From Celoporthe dispersa (taxonomy: Eukaryota > Ascomycota > Sordariomycetes > Diaporthales > Cryphonectriaceae), in assembly GCA_016584495.1 (NCBI GenBank), contig WAID01000004.1, forward strand, positions 868,001 through 932,000: a DNA stretch of 64,000 nt, written 5' to 3'. The notes below the pieces were generated by a model, which was not told the DNA's origin, ran no database searches, and saw nothing but the letters and a program-made list of their open reading frames with translations. The first letter of the stretch is position 1, and each line of letters opens with the position of its first letter. This document shows, piece by piece, positions 1 to 11,758 of this stretch. Both the position numbers and the translations under genes were made by a program.

Positions 1-12
1 AGACTTGTCACG

Positions 13-1168
13 ATGGGTCAAATGCTTACAAAATTGGGTTTCAACATCGCCGGGAAAGGCATCCGCACTGCCACCACGGCAGCATCGTTTGTCCAGACAG
101 GAGACGGTCGAATTGACACGCATATACACGCACTGCCACAGGCGTATGTCGAAGCGCTCAGCAAAGCAGGTGGTGACCCTTCAAGGTACCCCACGCCACA
201 ATAGACGCCTAAACTGGCCTTCGCCTCAATGAAGAAAATTCGTACTTCCATTGGTGCGTTTTTTGAGGACAGTTCTCTTCCCACAATTGTCAGAGTCACT
301 GGCTACTAGGGGGATCGCTTTTGCAGGCATACTTTCAGTATCCTCTCCAGGCACTCCCGTTGCTGGGAAAGGGCAAGAGGCTCGTGAACTGGCCCGATCG
401 CTTAATGAATATCTCGGCCAGCTGTCGATTGAGGAGCGCTCTGAAGGCCGCTTCGGCTTCTTTGGCGTCCTGCCCGACCTTCAGGACTCAGAAGGCACTA
501 TCGCCGAGATTGACTTTCTCTTCAATACCCAGAACATCTGCTGCGGTGTCATTATCTACACCAGCTATGGTGGAAAGCTTATCGGCCATCCCGATTTTAA
601 ACCGATTTGGGCAAAATTGAAAGAGCACAAAGCACTGGTCTTTGTCCACTCGAACGTTCTCGACGTGACACCTAGCTCTATTGCCGGCTTCGTCCCCCAG
701 CCGATTGTCGACTACTCACTAGCCACAACGCGCGCAGCTGTGGAACTTGTCATGACCGGAACGATGCGGTCCTATCCCGACGTAGACTTCATTCTACCCC
801 ACGCAGGCGGAACACTCCCGTTCTTCGGCGCGCGCGCTTTAGGGTATCTTGCTATCCCCGAGCTCGCGGAAAAATCGCCAACGAGTCTCCTCGAGGGAAG
901 GTCGTGCTTTGCCCGCTTTTATCACAACACGGCGCTGAGCACGAGCCTTGCTCAGCTCCATGGGTTGCTGGACTCCGCCTATGCGTCGCACGTTGTCTTT
1001 GGGTCGGATTTCCCATACGCTTCGCAGGTAGTGATTGATGTTAACACGCTATTGCATACCAAGTTTGTTATGTCTGATGTGAGGGGCCACGAGTTGTCGA
1101 ACGAGGTGTTGAGAAAGAACTCAATTGCTCTGTTGAATAAGCACTCTAGAGGGAGGAAGTTTGTGTGA
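13..1168 (+). CDS. Amidohydrolase (6-methylsalicylate/ACMS decarboxylase-like), one in-frame TAG
   Basis: This is a metal-dependent amidohydrolase of the Amidohydro_2 family, whose fungal members decarboxylate small aromatic acids such as 6-methylsalicylate. All expected metal-site motifs are visible: DTHIHALP near the N-terminus, the His in FVHSN, LPHAGGT, and GSDFPYA near the C-terminus. I infer two exons, 13-253 and 327-1168, joined across an intron 254-326 (gtgcgt to ttgcag) that restores the family block IGILSVSSPGTP. The sum is 361 codons, slightly longer than usual, so the true start may be nearer the DTHIHA motif or lie left of the window. The oddity is TAG at 202-204 in the same frame, where relatives carry a conserved Trp; the frame stays open on both sides. 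It is either a recent nonsense mutation or a base error. Its position beside the BVMO suggests membership of the PKS-NRPS cluster, but its substrate is unknown. Confidence 0.72.
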
Positions 1169-1770
1169 TTCTTTTCGAAGATGATTGCTTAGGTACACGG
1201 GATGACTACTGCTACCCTCAGGTCCTACATATCAGAATAATACATTCGATGCGTTCTGATTTTTGAACTGACAGGAGTATCTGATGAGATTGGCGGCCTG
1301 AAATGCTGCAGTATTCCTAGGGAGGAGATGACGTGCTGTAAAGGAAGATAAGAAGCAAAAAGGAAAAAACACGAGCGCAAAATGAAGCGATGAGATATCC
1401 CTTAGGTCCTATAGCTTTCAGGTTCGAAACACGTGCCAAATGAATCAAGATCAAGGTGAACAAAGGTAGGTGGGCACGGCGGCTTAGTTGAAGTCAACCA
1501 CTTTCAAGGTACTTGAGTCGACACTAATCCAGATTGATTGGAATCTTCTCTGGTCAGAGATGACCGAGACCATTACCCAAAATGAGCTTTATACAGAGCC
1601 CAGCTCATCATACCCAAGAAAATTAGCACGTAGAGAAATGTAGGACGGCTTGAATTCCGCGACTTGGAAATTGGGCCCTTTTAGGGTTCCATGGTTAGCA
1701 ACTTGCACGTGCTTATGGGTAGGGGCCCAATCCGGTGGTAGGTCCAATACATGAGTCTCGATGGTCTCGC
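1169..1770. other. Intergenic spacer between convergent genes
   Basis: This 600-base stretch separates the 3' ends of the amidohydrolase (+) and the BVMO (-). I see no coding exon, only a purine-rich segment around 1340-1380. It should hold the two transcription terminators, but I cannot point to specific signals. Confidence 0.5.
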
Positions 1771-3543
1771 TCAACTTACACGAAATTGCCAATCGCCCCA
1801 AGTAGGAAAGAGGCTCCGCCACCAGAAGTGTGCTTGAGACCAAGGGTAGCTTATCGAATTCCATTCTCTCCCGTCACTCAATCTCGTCGTATACCAACCA
1901 CCACATCCGGTAGACCAGACAGTCTTGGAGAGTTCATTCTGGATATCATGCACATAGGCTTGCTCCGCAGTCAGGGTCAGCTCAGCGATTGTCCCGTTTC
2001 CGTCAAGGATAGGCTTGAGGATCCGAAGTGCGTAGTTGATAGAGTTTTCCGAGGCCATGATTGCAGACGTATGACCGGTCGCAGCGTTGGGACCTTGGAA
2101 AGTAATTAATAAAGCCTCATTAGCAAGCTGCGCATGCGAAAATATTTCAACCAAATGTCCAGACTCACCTAGGAGTATGAAGAAGTTGGGAAACCCACTC
2201 ATGACAGAGCAATTGTAAGCTTCTGGGGCGCCAAAATTCGCCCAGTGCTCCTTGGCAGTCTCGCCCCCCCTACCCACGACTTCCAGCGATCCTAAGAAAT
2301 TCGTCATTTCAAAACCGTTGCACAGGATGAGGACATCCGCCTCGATATGCTTGCCATCGGCTAGCCTCACTCCATCTTCGAGAACTTCGATGGCTGGTGT
2401 GTCAATCAGGTCGACAATTAGCTCGTGCAGACAACCCAAGTACCCCGAGTCAAAGATCCTCCTCTTGCAGCCGACTTCAAAGTCTGGTATGAGGATGTTG
2501 TGGTACTTCTCCGGTGCTCTCTCTCTCATGTATTTCTCAGCCCAGTCCCTCATTTTTGCTCTGTAGCGTGTTGATGGGCCGTTCATATAATACCCCCTGA
2601 GGGCATCCTCAGCCATCACGAAGACGAAGAATCGTGCGAGCTTCATCAAACCAGGAAGTTGTAGAATCCACCGTGCAGTTGTACTCAGTGTTTGATCAAT
2701 AGGCGGAAAGATCCAATGCTTGGCACGGACAATGTGAGCGAGATGCTTAATGTCGTTGTTCTTTACGAGGCTAGGCACCACCTGAGCACCCGTACACCCA
2801 TTGCCAAAGACGACGACCCTTTTCCCCGTCAGGTCAACATCATGACGCCACTTTGAGCTGTGCCATATGTCACCTCGGAATTCCTCAGCTCCCGGCACGT
2901 CAAGCTTGCGGGCCTTAACAACCTGGCCCGTCGCCCCGAAGAGGAATTGGCACTCGTGGTAATACTCGCTACCAGTCTTGAGGTGTAGTACAGTCAACCT
3001 CCATCGAGAGTGTGTCTCGATCCACTCTGCTCTTTTAACTTCCGTACCGAAGGACATGTGTCGAGGTAGATCATACTTCAGGGCAACGCGGTGGAGGTAT
3101 TCCCAAAGTTCTGGGGACGAAGGAAGGATGCGAGTCCAGTCTGGATTTGGTTCGAAGGAATAGGAGTAGAGTGCGGAGGGAACATCGCACGCGCATCCTG
3201 GGTACCGACTGATGTGCCATGCACCACCAGGTTGCTCATGTCTCTCGAAAAACTGGATACTGATAAATGTCAGTACACAGTCCAGGACCTGAAGGAGGTT
3301 TCATATTACTGATCTATTTGACCTTACCTCCCCTCTCCCCTAAGAGAGAAGAGAAAAAAAAGATAGACGAGAGCGATTAAAAAAACCAAAAAAGAAAAAA
3401 AGAAAAAGAAAGCCAACTTACTCACTGATATTGTACCAGCGCTTTAGGGACGCTCCAAGTCCAATACCGCTGAAACCTGTACCGATACAGGCGAACTGAG
3501 AGTACGTGCAATTACCACCGGAGGTTTTCGTGCTTGCGGACAT
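1771..3543 (-). CDS. FAD/NADPH monooxygenase, Baeyer-Villiger type
   Basis: This flavoprotein probably inserts one oxygen into a ketone of the cluster product using NADPH and O2. Three exons give 511 residues: 3543-3422, 3259-2169 and 2093-1771, with introns 3260-3421 (gtaagt) and 2094-2168 (gtgagt). The FAD-binding Rossmann motif GTGFSG is at residues 21-26, the BVMO fingerprint FRGDIWHSSKW at about 168-178, and a second NADPH Rossmann motif FGNGCTG at about 192-198. The fingerprint is normally FxGxxxHxxxWP/D; here Arg follows the Trp. The C-terminal block GPNAATGHTS is typical of fungal members. Intron 1 carries a long pyrimidine tract on the coding strand. Length and frame are intact. BVMOs of this kind occur in cytochalasan clusters, where they convert a ketone to an ester or carbonate, so oxidative tailoring of the polyketide is the likely role. 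Confidence 0.9.
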
Positions 3544-4497
3544 TTTGAAGTATCCGAGGTTTTGATCTTGGTACTACGAAAGATATACGAAGCAAACTGT
3601 CTTCGAGGTCTCGTCTTTGGCTGCTTGTGGGGGAAAGGGGTTGGATGGGGCTGTTTTTCCCTTCATGGACCATCACCCTAAAGACTGCTCAATTTGCCTG
3701 TATTTAATGTTTTGATCCTCTGACGCTATGCGATGGGAGGGTGTGCCCTAGGATGTGAAGAAACGGACTCATGCATTGAGTATCTGTCCGACGGCCAAGT
3801 AATCTATTTGTCACCTCCATTTGGACCTCGGCAGATATGTAATATTGTCTGACACTTCGACGGTTCGACAGAGTGGCAGTCTCGTCTCTTAGCCGCGGAT
3901 GATGCCGTAAACCTTCTATGGGTGTGTCACCATTACATAGATTCTTTCCGCTTACTCCGTGAGGTCCGTACGCACGGACAGTACAGTACTATGACGAGAA
4001 TAATCAACGGGCACTTGGTTTAGCTTGTGTCTGGATAGGGAAACCGCATCGGAATGCAGCCGAAAACACTAAGTAGGTCACCGCCGGAACCATTCCGGCG
4101 GCTTCCGCCTGGGCGTTGCGAAACTCTTACGCCTAGCATAGCCTCGTTGACAGTTCCGGCATGTCTGTGGGAAGAAGAAAAAAGTGCCACGTATTTGAAC
4201 GCTTTGAGTCTGATAATGTCAAGGATTTGGCGGTCAATGAAGACAGCGCTCGTGTCCACCTAATTTTGGGTTTATATTAGATTACATTGAGAACACTCAC
4301 TTTGAGGGTATAGCCGACTGCAACTATCACCACTATTTCCGCGCTTCTCCTTCGCTCTATTGCGGTGATTATCTGTATAGAGTGGGAGTGTGCCTCTTCT
4401 TGACCTTTGTGCGTGGCACGAGCGATAGGAAAGAGAAATATTTCTCCAGCTTCAGAGTTTCAGGGATTTTGTCCTTGTCGCCCGCGACGATAACCCG
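3544..4497. other. Intergenic spacer upstream of the BVMO gene
   Basis: These 950 bases hold the upstream region of the BVMO gene (-) and of the decayed P450 (+). Short overlapping open frames at about 4020-4263 have no recognisable domain. No regulatory site can be named with confidence. Confidence 0.4.
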
Positions 4498-4935
4498 GTG
4501 ATGTTCTATGCTTGCTTCTCCCTAATTTTTATTGTAGCGACATTTGTTGCAGCAACTGAGATCCTCAAGCTCATAGGGAAACAACGGAGCAAGACGGGCC
4601 GAAGACCTATCCTACCACCGGTCTTAAAGGTGTACCAATATTCGGCAATTTGCTCATATTCAAGAGAATACGGGAAGACAAAGGAAAGCTAGCAGTAAGT
4701 CAATATAAACTGAGCGAGATGTTGAACTGCTGAAAACGGACATTTCTGTGACTATAAGCTGAAAGAAATTGTCAGATATGGCGAGATAGCGACGCTGCAT
4801 TGAGGTAGCAAAACAATCATCCTGCTCAACTCACAGCGCGTTGTCTCCGGAATAATTTCCAAACGTGGCTCGGTGACCAACACTCGAAGTCCGATGCCCA
4901 TTGCTTCAGGTGTGGTGTCTCGTGACCAACCAGAG
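4498..4935 (+). pseudogene. Cytochrome P450 N-terminal remnant
   Basis: A decayed 5' end of a P450. A membrane-anchor-like start at 4498/4501 leads into a proline hinge. One base is then missing near 4615, because the hinge continues only in another frame, as LKGVPIFGNLLIFKRIRED (about 4620-4680). A donor (gtaagt) follows at about 4693. After about 80 intron-like bases the text resumes as YGEIATLH, a TGA, then SKTIILLNSQRVVSGIISKRG and TNTRSPMPIASGVVSRD. This is the standard P450 order from hinge to B-C region. Nothing matching the I-helix, ExxR or heme loop follows. The sequence then abuts a different gene fragment, so about three quarters of the gene is gone. It shows that the cluster once had at least two P450s. 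Confidence 0.7.
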
Positions 4936-4936
4936 A

Positions 4937-5222
4937 GTTTGAAGATGCGAAGAATTGGTCAGTGCCGGCAGATGCAGATGAAAAGTGGCTAGATGGAGCA
5001 AGTGGTGTCACGAGAAAGGTCTACATAAAATGTGGACAGTATGAAATACTGAGGCACCGGGGGGTCAAAATCGCTGAAAGGTTACGATTCAGAAACAAGA
5101 ATCTGGATGTGAGGCTGGAAATCGCCGACAGGGCAGCGCATGATTTCATCTTGCTGGAAGGTGAGCGGCAGGATATCCGAGAAACTACACGTAGGATGAT
5201 TTCCTGGTACTTGGAGACTTAG
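4937..5222 (+). pseudogene. Alpha/beta-hydrolase C-terminal remnant
   Basis: An open frame from about 4937 to the stop at 5220-5222 looks like the last quarter of an alpha/beta-hydrolase fold-3 enzyme. It has a WF/L-x-G-like segment (EKWLDGASG), a predicted beta strand KVYIKCGQYEILR where the catalytic Asp region lies, and AAHDFILLEGE, where the catalytic His would sit. It ends with a terminal helix. There is no start, no oxyanion HGGG and no nucleophile GxSxG, so it cannot be functional alone. It follows the P450 remnant directly, as if a deletion fused two neighbouring cluster genes. Alpha/beta hydrolases are regular partners in PKS-NRPS clusters. The family call is moderate because only the C-terminus remains. 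Confidence 0.5.
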
Positions 5223-5522
5223 CTATCAAAGCACGACGAGAGCTTGTTCTCACTCTAATGGAGGCGTTTTCCATAAGACTTTTCAGCGTTCTGTACCAAT
5301 TTTGAGAGATGGTCACTCGGTAATCAGAATCGTCGCGAATAAGCGATAGCTAGTGTGTTGCATTGGCAGCATCAACTATATCTTGACCTAAAAATTATTT
5401 TGAATCTGATAAGGCTTATGTGTCCTTTTCCTTTCGTACTCATGCTTCCATGATTCGATCTGATCCGTCTTGCTAGATGACTGGGTATCCACAAACGACC
5501 GACTTTGCTCGACTGGCTGGGT
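5223..5522. other. Intergenic spacer
   Basis: About 300 bases between the hydrolase remnant and the 3' end of the zinc-cluster regulator gene. I see no coding sequence or repeat in it. Confidence 0.4.
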
Positions 5523-8433
5523 TCAAATCGGCGGTATTACATCGAAGCAAATCACATCTGACATGATGTCCGTATAAGGATCCCAGTCGAAGAACGAGCC
5601 TTGACTGGGATCAAGGTTTGGAGGCACGCCCGTCTGAGATACTCCACCCAAATCCACGTTATTGATGACATGCTCCGCGGATATGTGATGATCTATTTGA
5701 GCCCAGCTTGTCGAGGTCCGCGTTGTAGGCGCCCCGCCTGTTTCTTGGAGCCCACTGGTAAATCCAACTACGATACTATCGCTGCCCACCGGGCTAGTAA
5801 GATGTAAATTGGTGCCTAGGTACATTTGATTACTCCGTCAGTAGAGGTACATATGATTGTTTGCGTCATGTGTGCTCACCAGCCTGGGCCATTCGTTTCA
5901 TGGCATCGCCGTGAATCTTGCGCAACATCGTCAGAGACCTCTGTGCTGATGGGCTGTATTCGGCTAAAGAGGTCAGAATCTCCTGGCAAACCTGCCAGTA
6001 TGTTTGAATGCGTCTCTGATCGAGCGATGCTAGGAGTCGTTGATTAAGGTGACCGATTATCAAGGCCAGCCCAGCCGTGCAAACATCTGAAGCTAACAAT
6101 TTAGCATATGTCGATCTTGACTTGTGAGACGAAGTGCGTTAAGTGATGGTCGGCAAAAGAGTTATATAGAAATACAATAGCTGGGAGGAAGCGAGATGGA
6201 AAATATCAACGTACAAAGACCATCCCACCACCAGCCCCCTGAAGCTGGTGTATTATATGTTCTCCGGACTAGATCCAAGAGATCCATTGCCGACTCGAGA
6301 CAGGTCTTTGCACATTCAAGGGCAAATGAAGGATATACCGCCTTGCCAATTGAAGAAAGTGCACTGAGCTCAGTAGCGTTTCCCGCCTGACTCCTTGCAG
6401 TTGAATTCTCTGCTGGACGACAAACTTGTGTGAGCGTTGGGCGATAGAGCACCAAACGGACGTACAAGAACCTCCAAGTTATGCATTAGTATAAATAGAT
6501 AAACATGTATAATATGTGAGGCAATCGTGTTACCCACCTCCCCTGGAGCACTGTCCGTTGCATCTTAAGTCTCGACGATTGATCGGGAGGTACGGGTTGT
6601 TGGTCGCCGAGCTGCGTTTTCCAGTTGAGATTTGTGCTCACAGACCACTCAAATCCTACTAGTTTAGCATCGAGCTGTAATATGTGGTCAAGGCTGTACA
6701 TTTTGCCCTGTTCAGGGGACGAGAGCTCAGGACTCCCATTTGGCTGGTATACAGCATTCAACACCTCTCGGAGAATATGACACAAGCGTATGTGCTCGAC
6801 AAAGAAACTGACAAGCGGCGAGCCACAAGTTGAGTCTTGTTGATCACCAGGTGAAAAGGTACCTCCAGCGGCTTGACCAAGCTGTGGACATCGGTCGACA
6901 GAAGCATCCCGTAGTTGACTTGGCATTTGTGCGAGTTGTATGCGGTCAGTCATGGCCGGTCGTCCAAAAGTCATGCTCACCAGTACATCAAGGACGCAAC
7001 ATCCGTGCCAGGTACGTCGCCGAATCTCCCTCTCTGTCGGGTGTATGGAAGGTCTGGGTGCTTCGCAGTGTAGACCAAGACCCTGGGCCATGCGCGTGGC
7101 AATACCAACAACATTCCAGCAGCGACTGGGGAGTGGCGTTGACTGCAGATAGAGAGCCATCAACAAGAATGTCTGGACCACCCCGATATTTTCCGCCTCG
7201 ATAATGTCTAGCCCTATGAACTTTTTGCTTTTCAGGAAGAATCTTTGTGTGGCCGCAATCTTTTGATCATTCGGCAGGACAGAGAAATGGCAACCGATGG
7301 CAAACACTGTGTTCAGGGCAGCTTGGAACACAATGCTATGAGCCTTTGCGCCGGGCGAGTCGCCAAGACCCAGGCCCAAGCCTAAGCGCGGTACTGGATA
7401 TTCTGATTCTACCAGTGATGCACCAACCCCCGGAACCGATTCCCACACCTGCTGATATGCTTTCTCAAAAGATGGTCGGTGAAAGAATGGATATAGTGGA
7501 AACATCCTCTCAAAGAAACAAGCGACCAGGTGGTCAGCTAGTGCACGGGGCGGCAGCGAGAACTTCTCCGCCTGCGAAAAGTCCCAATGATCCGGTTCCC
7601 GTAACGGCTGCAATCGACTGCTGACAAGTGGGTTGAGGCCAGTTGGGTTTGGTAGGGAAGAACGAGCGGCAGACACATGCCGATCGTATCTTTGCTCGCC
7701 GCTTATGGTACTGGCTGATGCAGTGGCATCCTTTGTAAAGGATGTAGCAGATGAGCTACCAGAAAACTCATGGTCCGAATGGAAAGCCGTGTGAACATCG
7801 TCATCGGCAGCGCAGATAGTGCCCATAGCAGTGATGCCCCTATCCAGCCTGGTAGCCTCACGGTCTTCATCGAGGTCTGGATTAAGAATTGACGGGAGGT
7901 CGATTCGGCCTCCAGTAGCAGGAGTCTGACCACCCGCGGGGGTCCTCTGAAAATCTGTGCCAGCATGTCGGTCTAGCGCTCTGACCTGGGCGGCGGGTGG
8001 ATTCTGAGCACGTTCGCCCAGCGCTGAGCCCGAAGACGAGTAGCCTCCGCTTCCTGTCGGTAGTGGTAACGCAACGCCATGAGCGCGACAGGTATGCTCC
8101 AAGAAACGAATGCGAGCATTCAATGCTCTGATGTGGCTTTTGGGCCGGGCTCCGCCCATGTCAACGAGCACGCCCGTGACTAGATCTATGACTAGAGACA
8201 AAGTGGGGAATCACTCACGCTTCATTGCTCGCGGAGCGCGATTGATCGGAACTGTAAATACACTGGCCTAGCAGAAGAGACCGACGCTGGCAAGCTGAGC
8301 AGATGGGCTTCCCACCGTCACATCGAGACTTGCGCTGGCGGCATGGCTCGCAAGCCAGAGAGATTTTACTGCGGCGAGGGCGGTCGGCGGCTCTGCCGTT
8401 GCCGTCGACAGCGGTTGAAGCGTCTGGCGCCAT
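5523..8433 (-). CDS. Zn2Cys6 transcription factor, probable pathway regulator
   Basis: This is a fungal zinc-cluster activator. Five exons (8433-8219, 8136-6538, 6471-6215, 6092-5880, 5815-5523) sum to 858 residues in one frame. The introns are 82, 66, 122 and 64 bases and start gtgagt, gtgggt, gtacgt and gtgagc. The binuclear cluster spans residues 28-58, starting CEPCRQRKSRC, with Cys at 28, 31, 38, 45, 48 and 58. The last spacing is nine residues, slightly longer than the usual six to eight. A basic linker and a short possible coiled coil (ALNARIRFLE) follow. The fungal-specific middle homology region starts around FPLYPFFHRPSFEKAY. Ser/Gly-rich spacers fill residues of about 90-210. Lying between the BVMO and the exporter, it is the natural candidate to control the cluster through paired CGG sites. 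Confidence 0.9.
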
Positions 8434-9202
8434 ATCTCAGGGATCGATCCTGTATGGATCGGTCCTATACGAAGATCTAAAGGTGTGGCACCGATCGATG
8501 CCCGGGAAACCACCGTGAGAAAGGCTGAATCGGCTGTTGATGCGATGTTGTTCGGTTGAAGGATCCACAGCGGAGCAGACCCGGATTCGTCCCGGTGATC
8601 AGCGGAACATTCCGTTGTCCCACGGCAAAAGTGGGGGTCCCCCTTCTTAGTACGAAAAAAAAAGACGCCCATATTAGGTAATACAAGTAGAAACGATCCA
8701 AATCGAGCCAATGCTGCATATTTACTGGCATTAGTTTATTTGATTTGATTTGAACGAGATATATGTATCTGATTTGTGTTTATGATGCGTAACTATCAGA
8801 GCAAGATTTCGAAAGCTGCCACAAATTTGCGGCCAGGTCACCATGATAATACTATGATCTGTGCAAGATAGCATTATTGGGTGCCTGGGTGAAGCTCGTG
8901 CTGCATTGTGCTATCTACTTGAGTAGATACTTAAGTACTTACTCAAGTACTTATCAGAGCCCTGGCAGAGATTTTGGAAAAAGTAGGTTTGCAATGCCGA
9001 GATTATTTTCGGGGGCTTGATAATAATGATTTTGCGAAATTAGACAAATCTTGAATGTACCGCCAATTGTCGAGCGTCTCAAAAGTACTTGGCTTCTACT
9101 GAAACAGCCCTTGAGCATCAATATGCTCCTAGTGTAGGCTGTCTTGCGCGCTACTAATGACAGGCTCGAAACTGAAGCATACTGCGGTACAGTTACCTCC
9201 AA
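8434..9202. other. Upstream region of the zinc-cluster gene and 3' flank of the MFS gene
   Basis: This spacer contains no recognisable gene. It carries the promoter of the regulator (-) near 8434-8700 and a dense set of short palindromes at about 8913-8956, described separately. A purine-rich run lies around 8650-8670. Confidence 0.45.
8911..8956. promoter_or_regulatory. Overlapping short palindromes (AAGTACTT-type)
   Basis: Within 46 bases there is ATCTACT-TG-AGTAGAT (7-bp arms, 2-base centre), then ACTTAAGT, then two AAGTACTT palindromes, while TACTTGAGTA and TACTCAAGTA face each other. Such a cluster can bind a dimeric regulator or extrude as a hairpin; it could also be the end of a small element. 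Function is inferred from symmetry only. Confidence 0.35.
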
Positions 9203-11060
9203 CTAATCGTGCTGTAAGCCTTGCTCGGTACTTGAGACGCCTGGCGACTTTTTCACCTCCTTCTTGTCCTCCAGGCCGAACTCGGTGTCTATAGTCCTCC
9301 GCAGGGCAACCTCTTTCTCGAGTAGAGCCAACAGCAAAGCTACGCCGGACAAGGCAGTAGCAACCTGCCACACACGCTGGAGAGCCATGCGGTAGACCAT
9401 ACGAACCTCACTCTGAACCGCGGGCGAGAATTGCTCGACAAAGGTGGCCGATGCAGACTGGTACGCCCCTCCACTAGCAAGCAGACCTCGGGCTTCCGGA
9501 TCTGCAACAGCACCTGCCGCCAGCAAAGCATCCACGCGGTTATTCATAATAGCCGCAGGTATAGCCACACCCCAGACGTGTCCAAAGAGCCGTAGGAAGT
9601 ACCAAGCCGCTGTGGCGATTCCCTGGTCCTTATCGGTTACAGGCGCCTGGAAGGCAGGAAGCAGCGTGGAGAATACAAATCCACCCCCGAGCGCAGCGAT
9701 GCACTGAAAACACGGCCCACTGCGCCACGGTCGTTTCCTCACGTTGTAGGATGAAGAGGCCTATCCCAAGAGTCTGGATGACAAAGCCCACGATGTGAAT
9801 CGGTTTGAAGCGGCCCCATCGTGCAAGCGCCAAAGAGGCGGCAACAGAGCTGGGCACGCCGAGAAGTGTGATGGGTAGGAGCGCAACGCCAGCCCTGATT
9901 GGAGAGTATAGCATGACTGCTTGAAAGTAGATGGGAAGGAAAAATATCATCCAATATAGGAGGGCCCCGTTGATGAAGGTATTCATCGCTATAAGAAGCG
10001 AGGTGCGGTGGCGGAAGAGTCGGCCCGGCATAACGGGCTCAGCCGCAATTTGAAGGCTGGCGGCCTGGAGGGCTGCAAAGATAACCAAGCCAAGGAGACC
10101 GAAGAGCAGAGGGACCAGCGTATGCCATGAACCCCAAGCGTACCGCGTGCCGCTGTACGTCAAGGAGTAAAGGATAGCAACAGTGCCCGTTACAAGGACG
10201 GTATTCCCGAGAACGTCGACCCGCCGGAGCTTCTGCCAGATCGTCATCTGCTTGTTGTGTTTTGTCTTCAGGAAGAAGAATAGCACGATCAGCGCGACGG
10301 TGCCTATAGGCAGATTAAGGTAGAAAACCCAGCGCCAGGTAGTTGAGGAGACAATAGCGCCGCCAATAAAAGGACCCATGGCGGCGCCTACACCATATAT
10401 GCCCATATAGACAGCTGCATAGTTACCACGATGCCGAAGGGGGATCAGGTCCGAGATGATGATGCTGGTAGTCATGATGATGCCTCCTGAGCCAGCGCCT
10501 TGGACACACCTACCGGAGATGAGCATAGGCCCCGTCCTCGCTCCACCGCAGATGCCACTGCCCAGCATGAAGATGCCAATGACAGAGAACATTACATATT
10601 TTCGACCAAATACATTGCAAAATTGTCCAAATAGTGGAACCATGACCGTACTACATAATACGAGTCGTATTAGGACACTGAATTGAGACGCTTGTGATTC
10701 GGAAGGAGACATACCTGCAGAGAAAGAAACCATTCGTGACCCAGACATAGCTGCTGCCGAGATCCAATTCTCCATAAATATCGGGCGCAGCTATGGAAAG
10801 AACTGAGTTTTATCGAAAGTTAGCCAACTGGGAAAATGAAGTGTGCACAGTGACCTAGCGAGGATCAAGGGCAGGTTGAGAATACCTGTGTTCTCTAACG
10901 CCGCGAGAAGATTAGTGACCCCGAGCCCGACAATGATAATCCAGACCCGGAAGCCACCCTTGAACGGCGGCGGCAGCGGCGGCGGCGTTTCGGCTTCCTG
11001 GTTGAGTCGTGTTTCGCCAAGTGACATTTGCAAATTTTCCGAGGGGCTGTTTTCTGTCAT
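9203..11060 (-). CDS. MFS drug:H+ antiporter (14-TM type), one frameshift
   Basis: This is a proton-driven exporter, likely moving the cluster product out of the cell. Exons are 11060-10886, 10802-10715 and 10650-9203, with introns 10803-10885 and 10651-10714. Restoring one base gives 569 residues, normal for DHA14 transporters. After a Pro-rich cytosolic N-terminus come the first TM block (ending NLLAALENT), the motif SSYVWVTNGFFL, motif A (GQFCNVFGRK), and the motif-C-like GVGAAMGPFIGGA. The frame breaks at AAAA 9707-9710 (TTTT on the coding strand): before it the text ends VAQWAVF, after it QCIAALGGGF continues one frame over, and one T fewer joins them. An alternative start is 11114. The break is either an assembly indel or a loss of the last TM helices. 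It lies between the regulator and the enoyl reductase. Confidence 0.85.
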
Positions 11061-11758
11061 CTTTGCTTCCTGTCTCACCCTCAGGCCTTCTTGACCACCA
11101 AGCGGCGTGATCAATGAGAAGAAAACAAAATGCTCCGGAACGATTTGCCCAACTCAGGATTCAATCGTACAAGGCAAATTGTGACGTGATACCGCGTCCG
11201 AGGCACTGGGTTCTGAGGGAAGACTTTGCAGATGCCAGAGAACCACCCTGGCGCATATGATAGACACAACCACCGCGATGATGAGGTCACGAACTTGAGA
11301 ACATTTACAAAAATCAGTTCTTATCAGTGATATCAAGGCCTCTGTCCAAGGAGTGTGGGATCGGAGGAGCTCTGACTGGAGCCCGACAAGTTATGGAGAC
11401 ATTGGCAGTGTCAAAGAGGTCGGTTCTTGTCGAAACATTCCTAGGAGCGAAAGCAACACGGGAGAACAAAACGCTGGTATAATTCGTGCAATAATTATCT
11501 GGATCATTCAGTATCTATGCAATTACAAGGTTTGCAATCCTCCGGATAATGAACCTTGTACGTGCAGGTGTACAGATACCTTTGATATGGCGTCCGAGCC
11601 TCAGAGCACACAACAATTTGGGGGCGGTATGGCTTAGGGATAGCCGAGTAGGGCATCAAGTTTTATGACTCGTAGATTACGACCAAAATAGAAGGCCAGA
11701 AGTTCGGAACGTAGATACACGGTATGTACAGGCAAAGGTCGGTCTCGGCTTCGTTCTG
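11061..11758. other. Upstream region of the MFS gene
   Basis: About 700 bases between the MFS start and the 3' end of the enoyl reductase gene, both on the minus strand. No convincing exon is present; the short frames here show no domain. The CGG/CCG-containing stretch near 11200-11400 could hold regulator sites, but I cannot define one. Confidence 0.4.

Noticed and set aside
1589..1864. Open frame at the 3' end of the BVMO gene as an alternative C-terminus
   Set aside because: The family-typical ending with HFWWRSLFPTW is in the other frame and stops at 1771.
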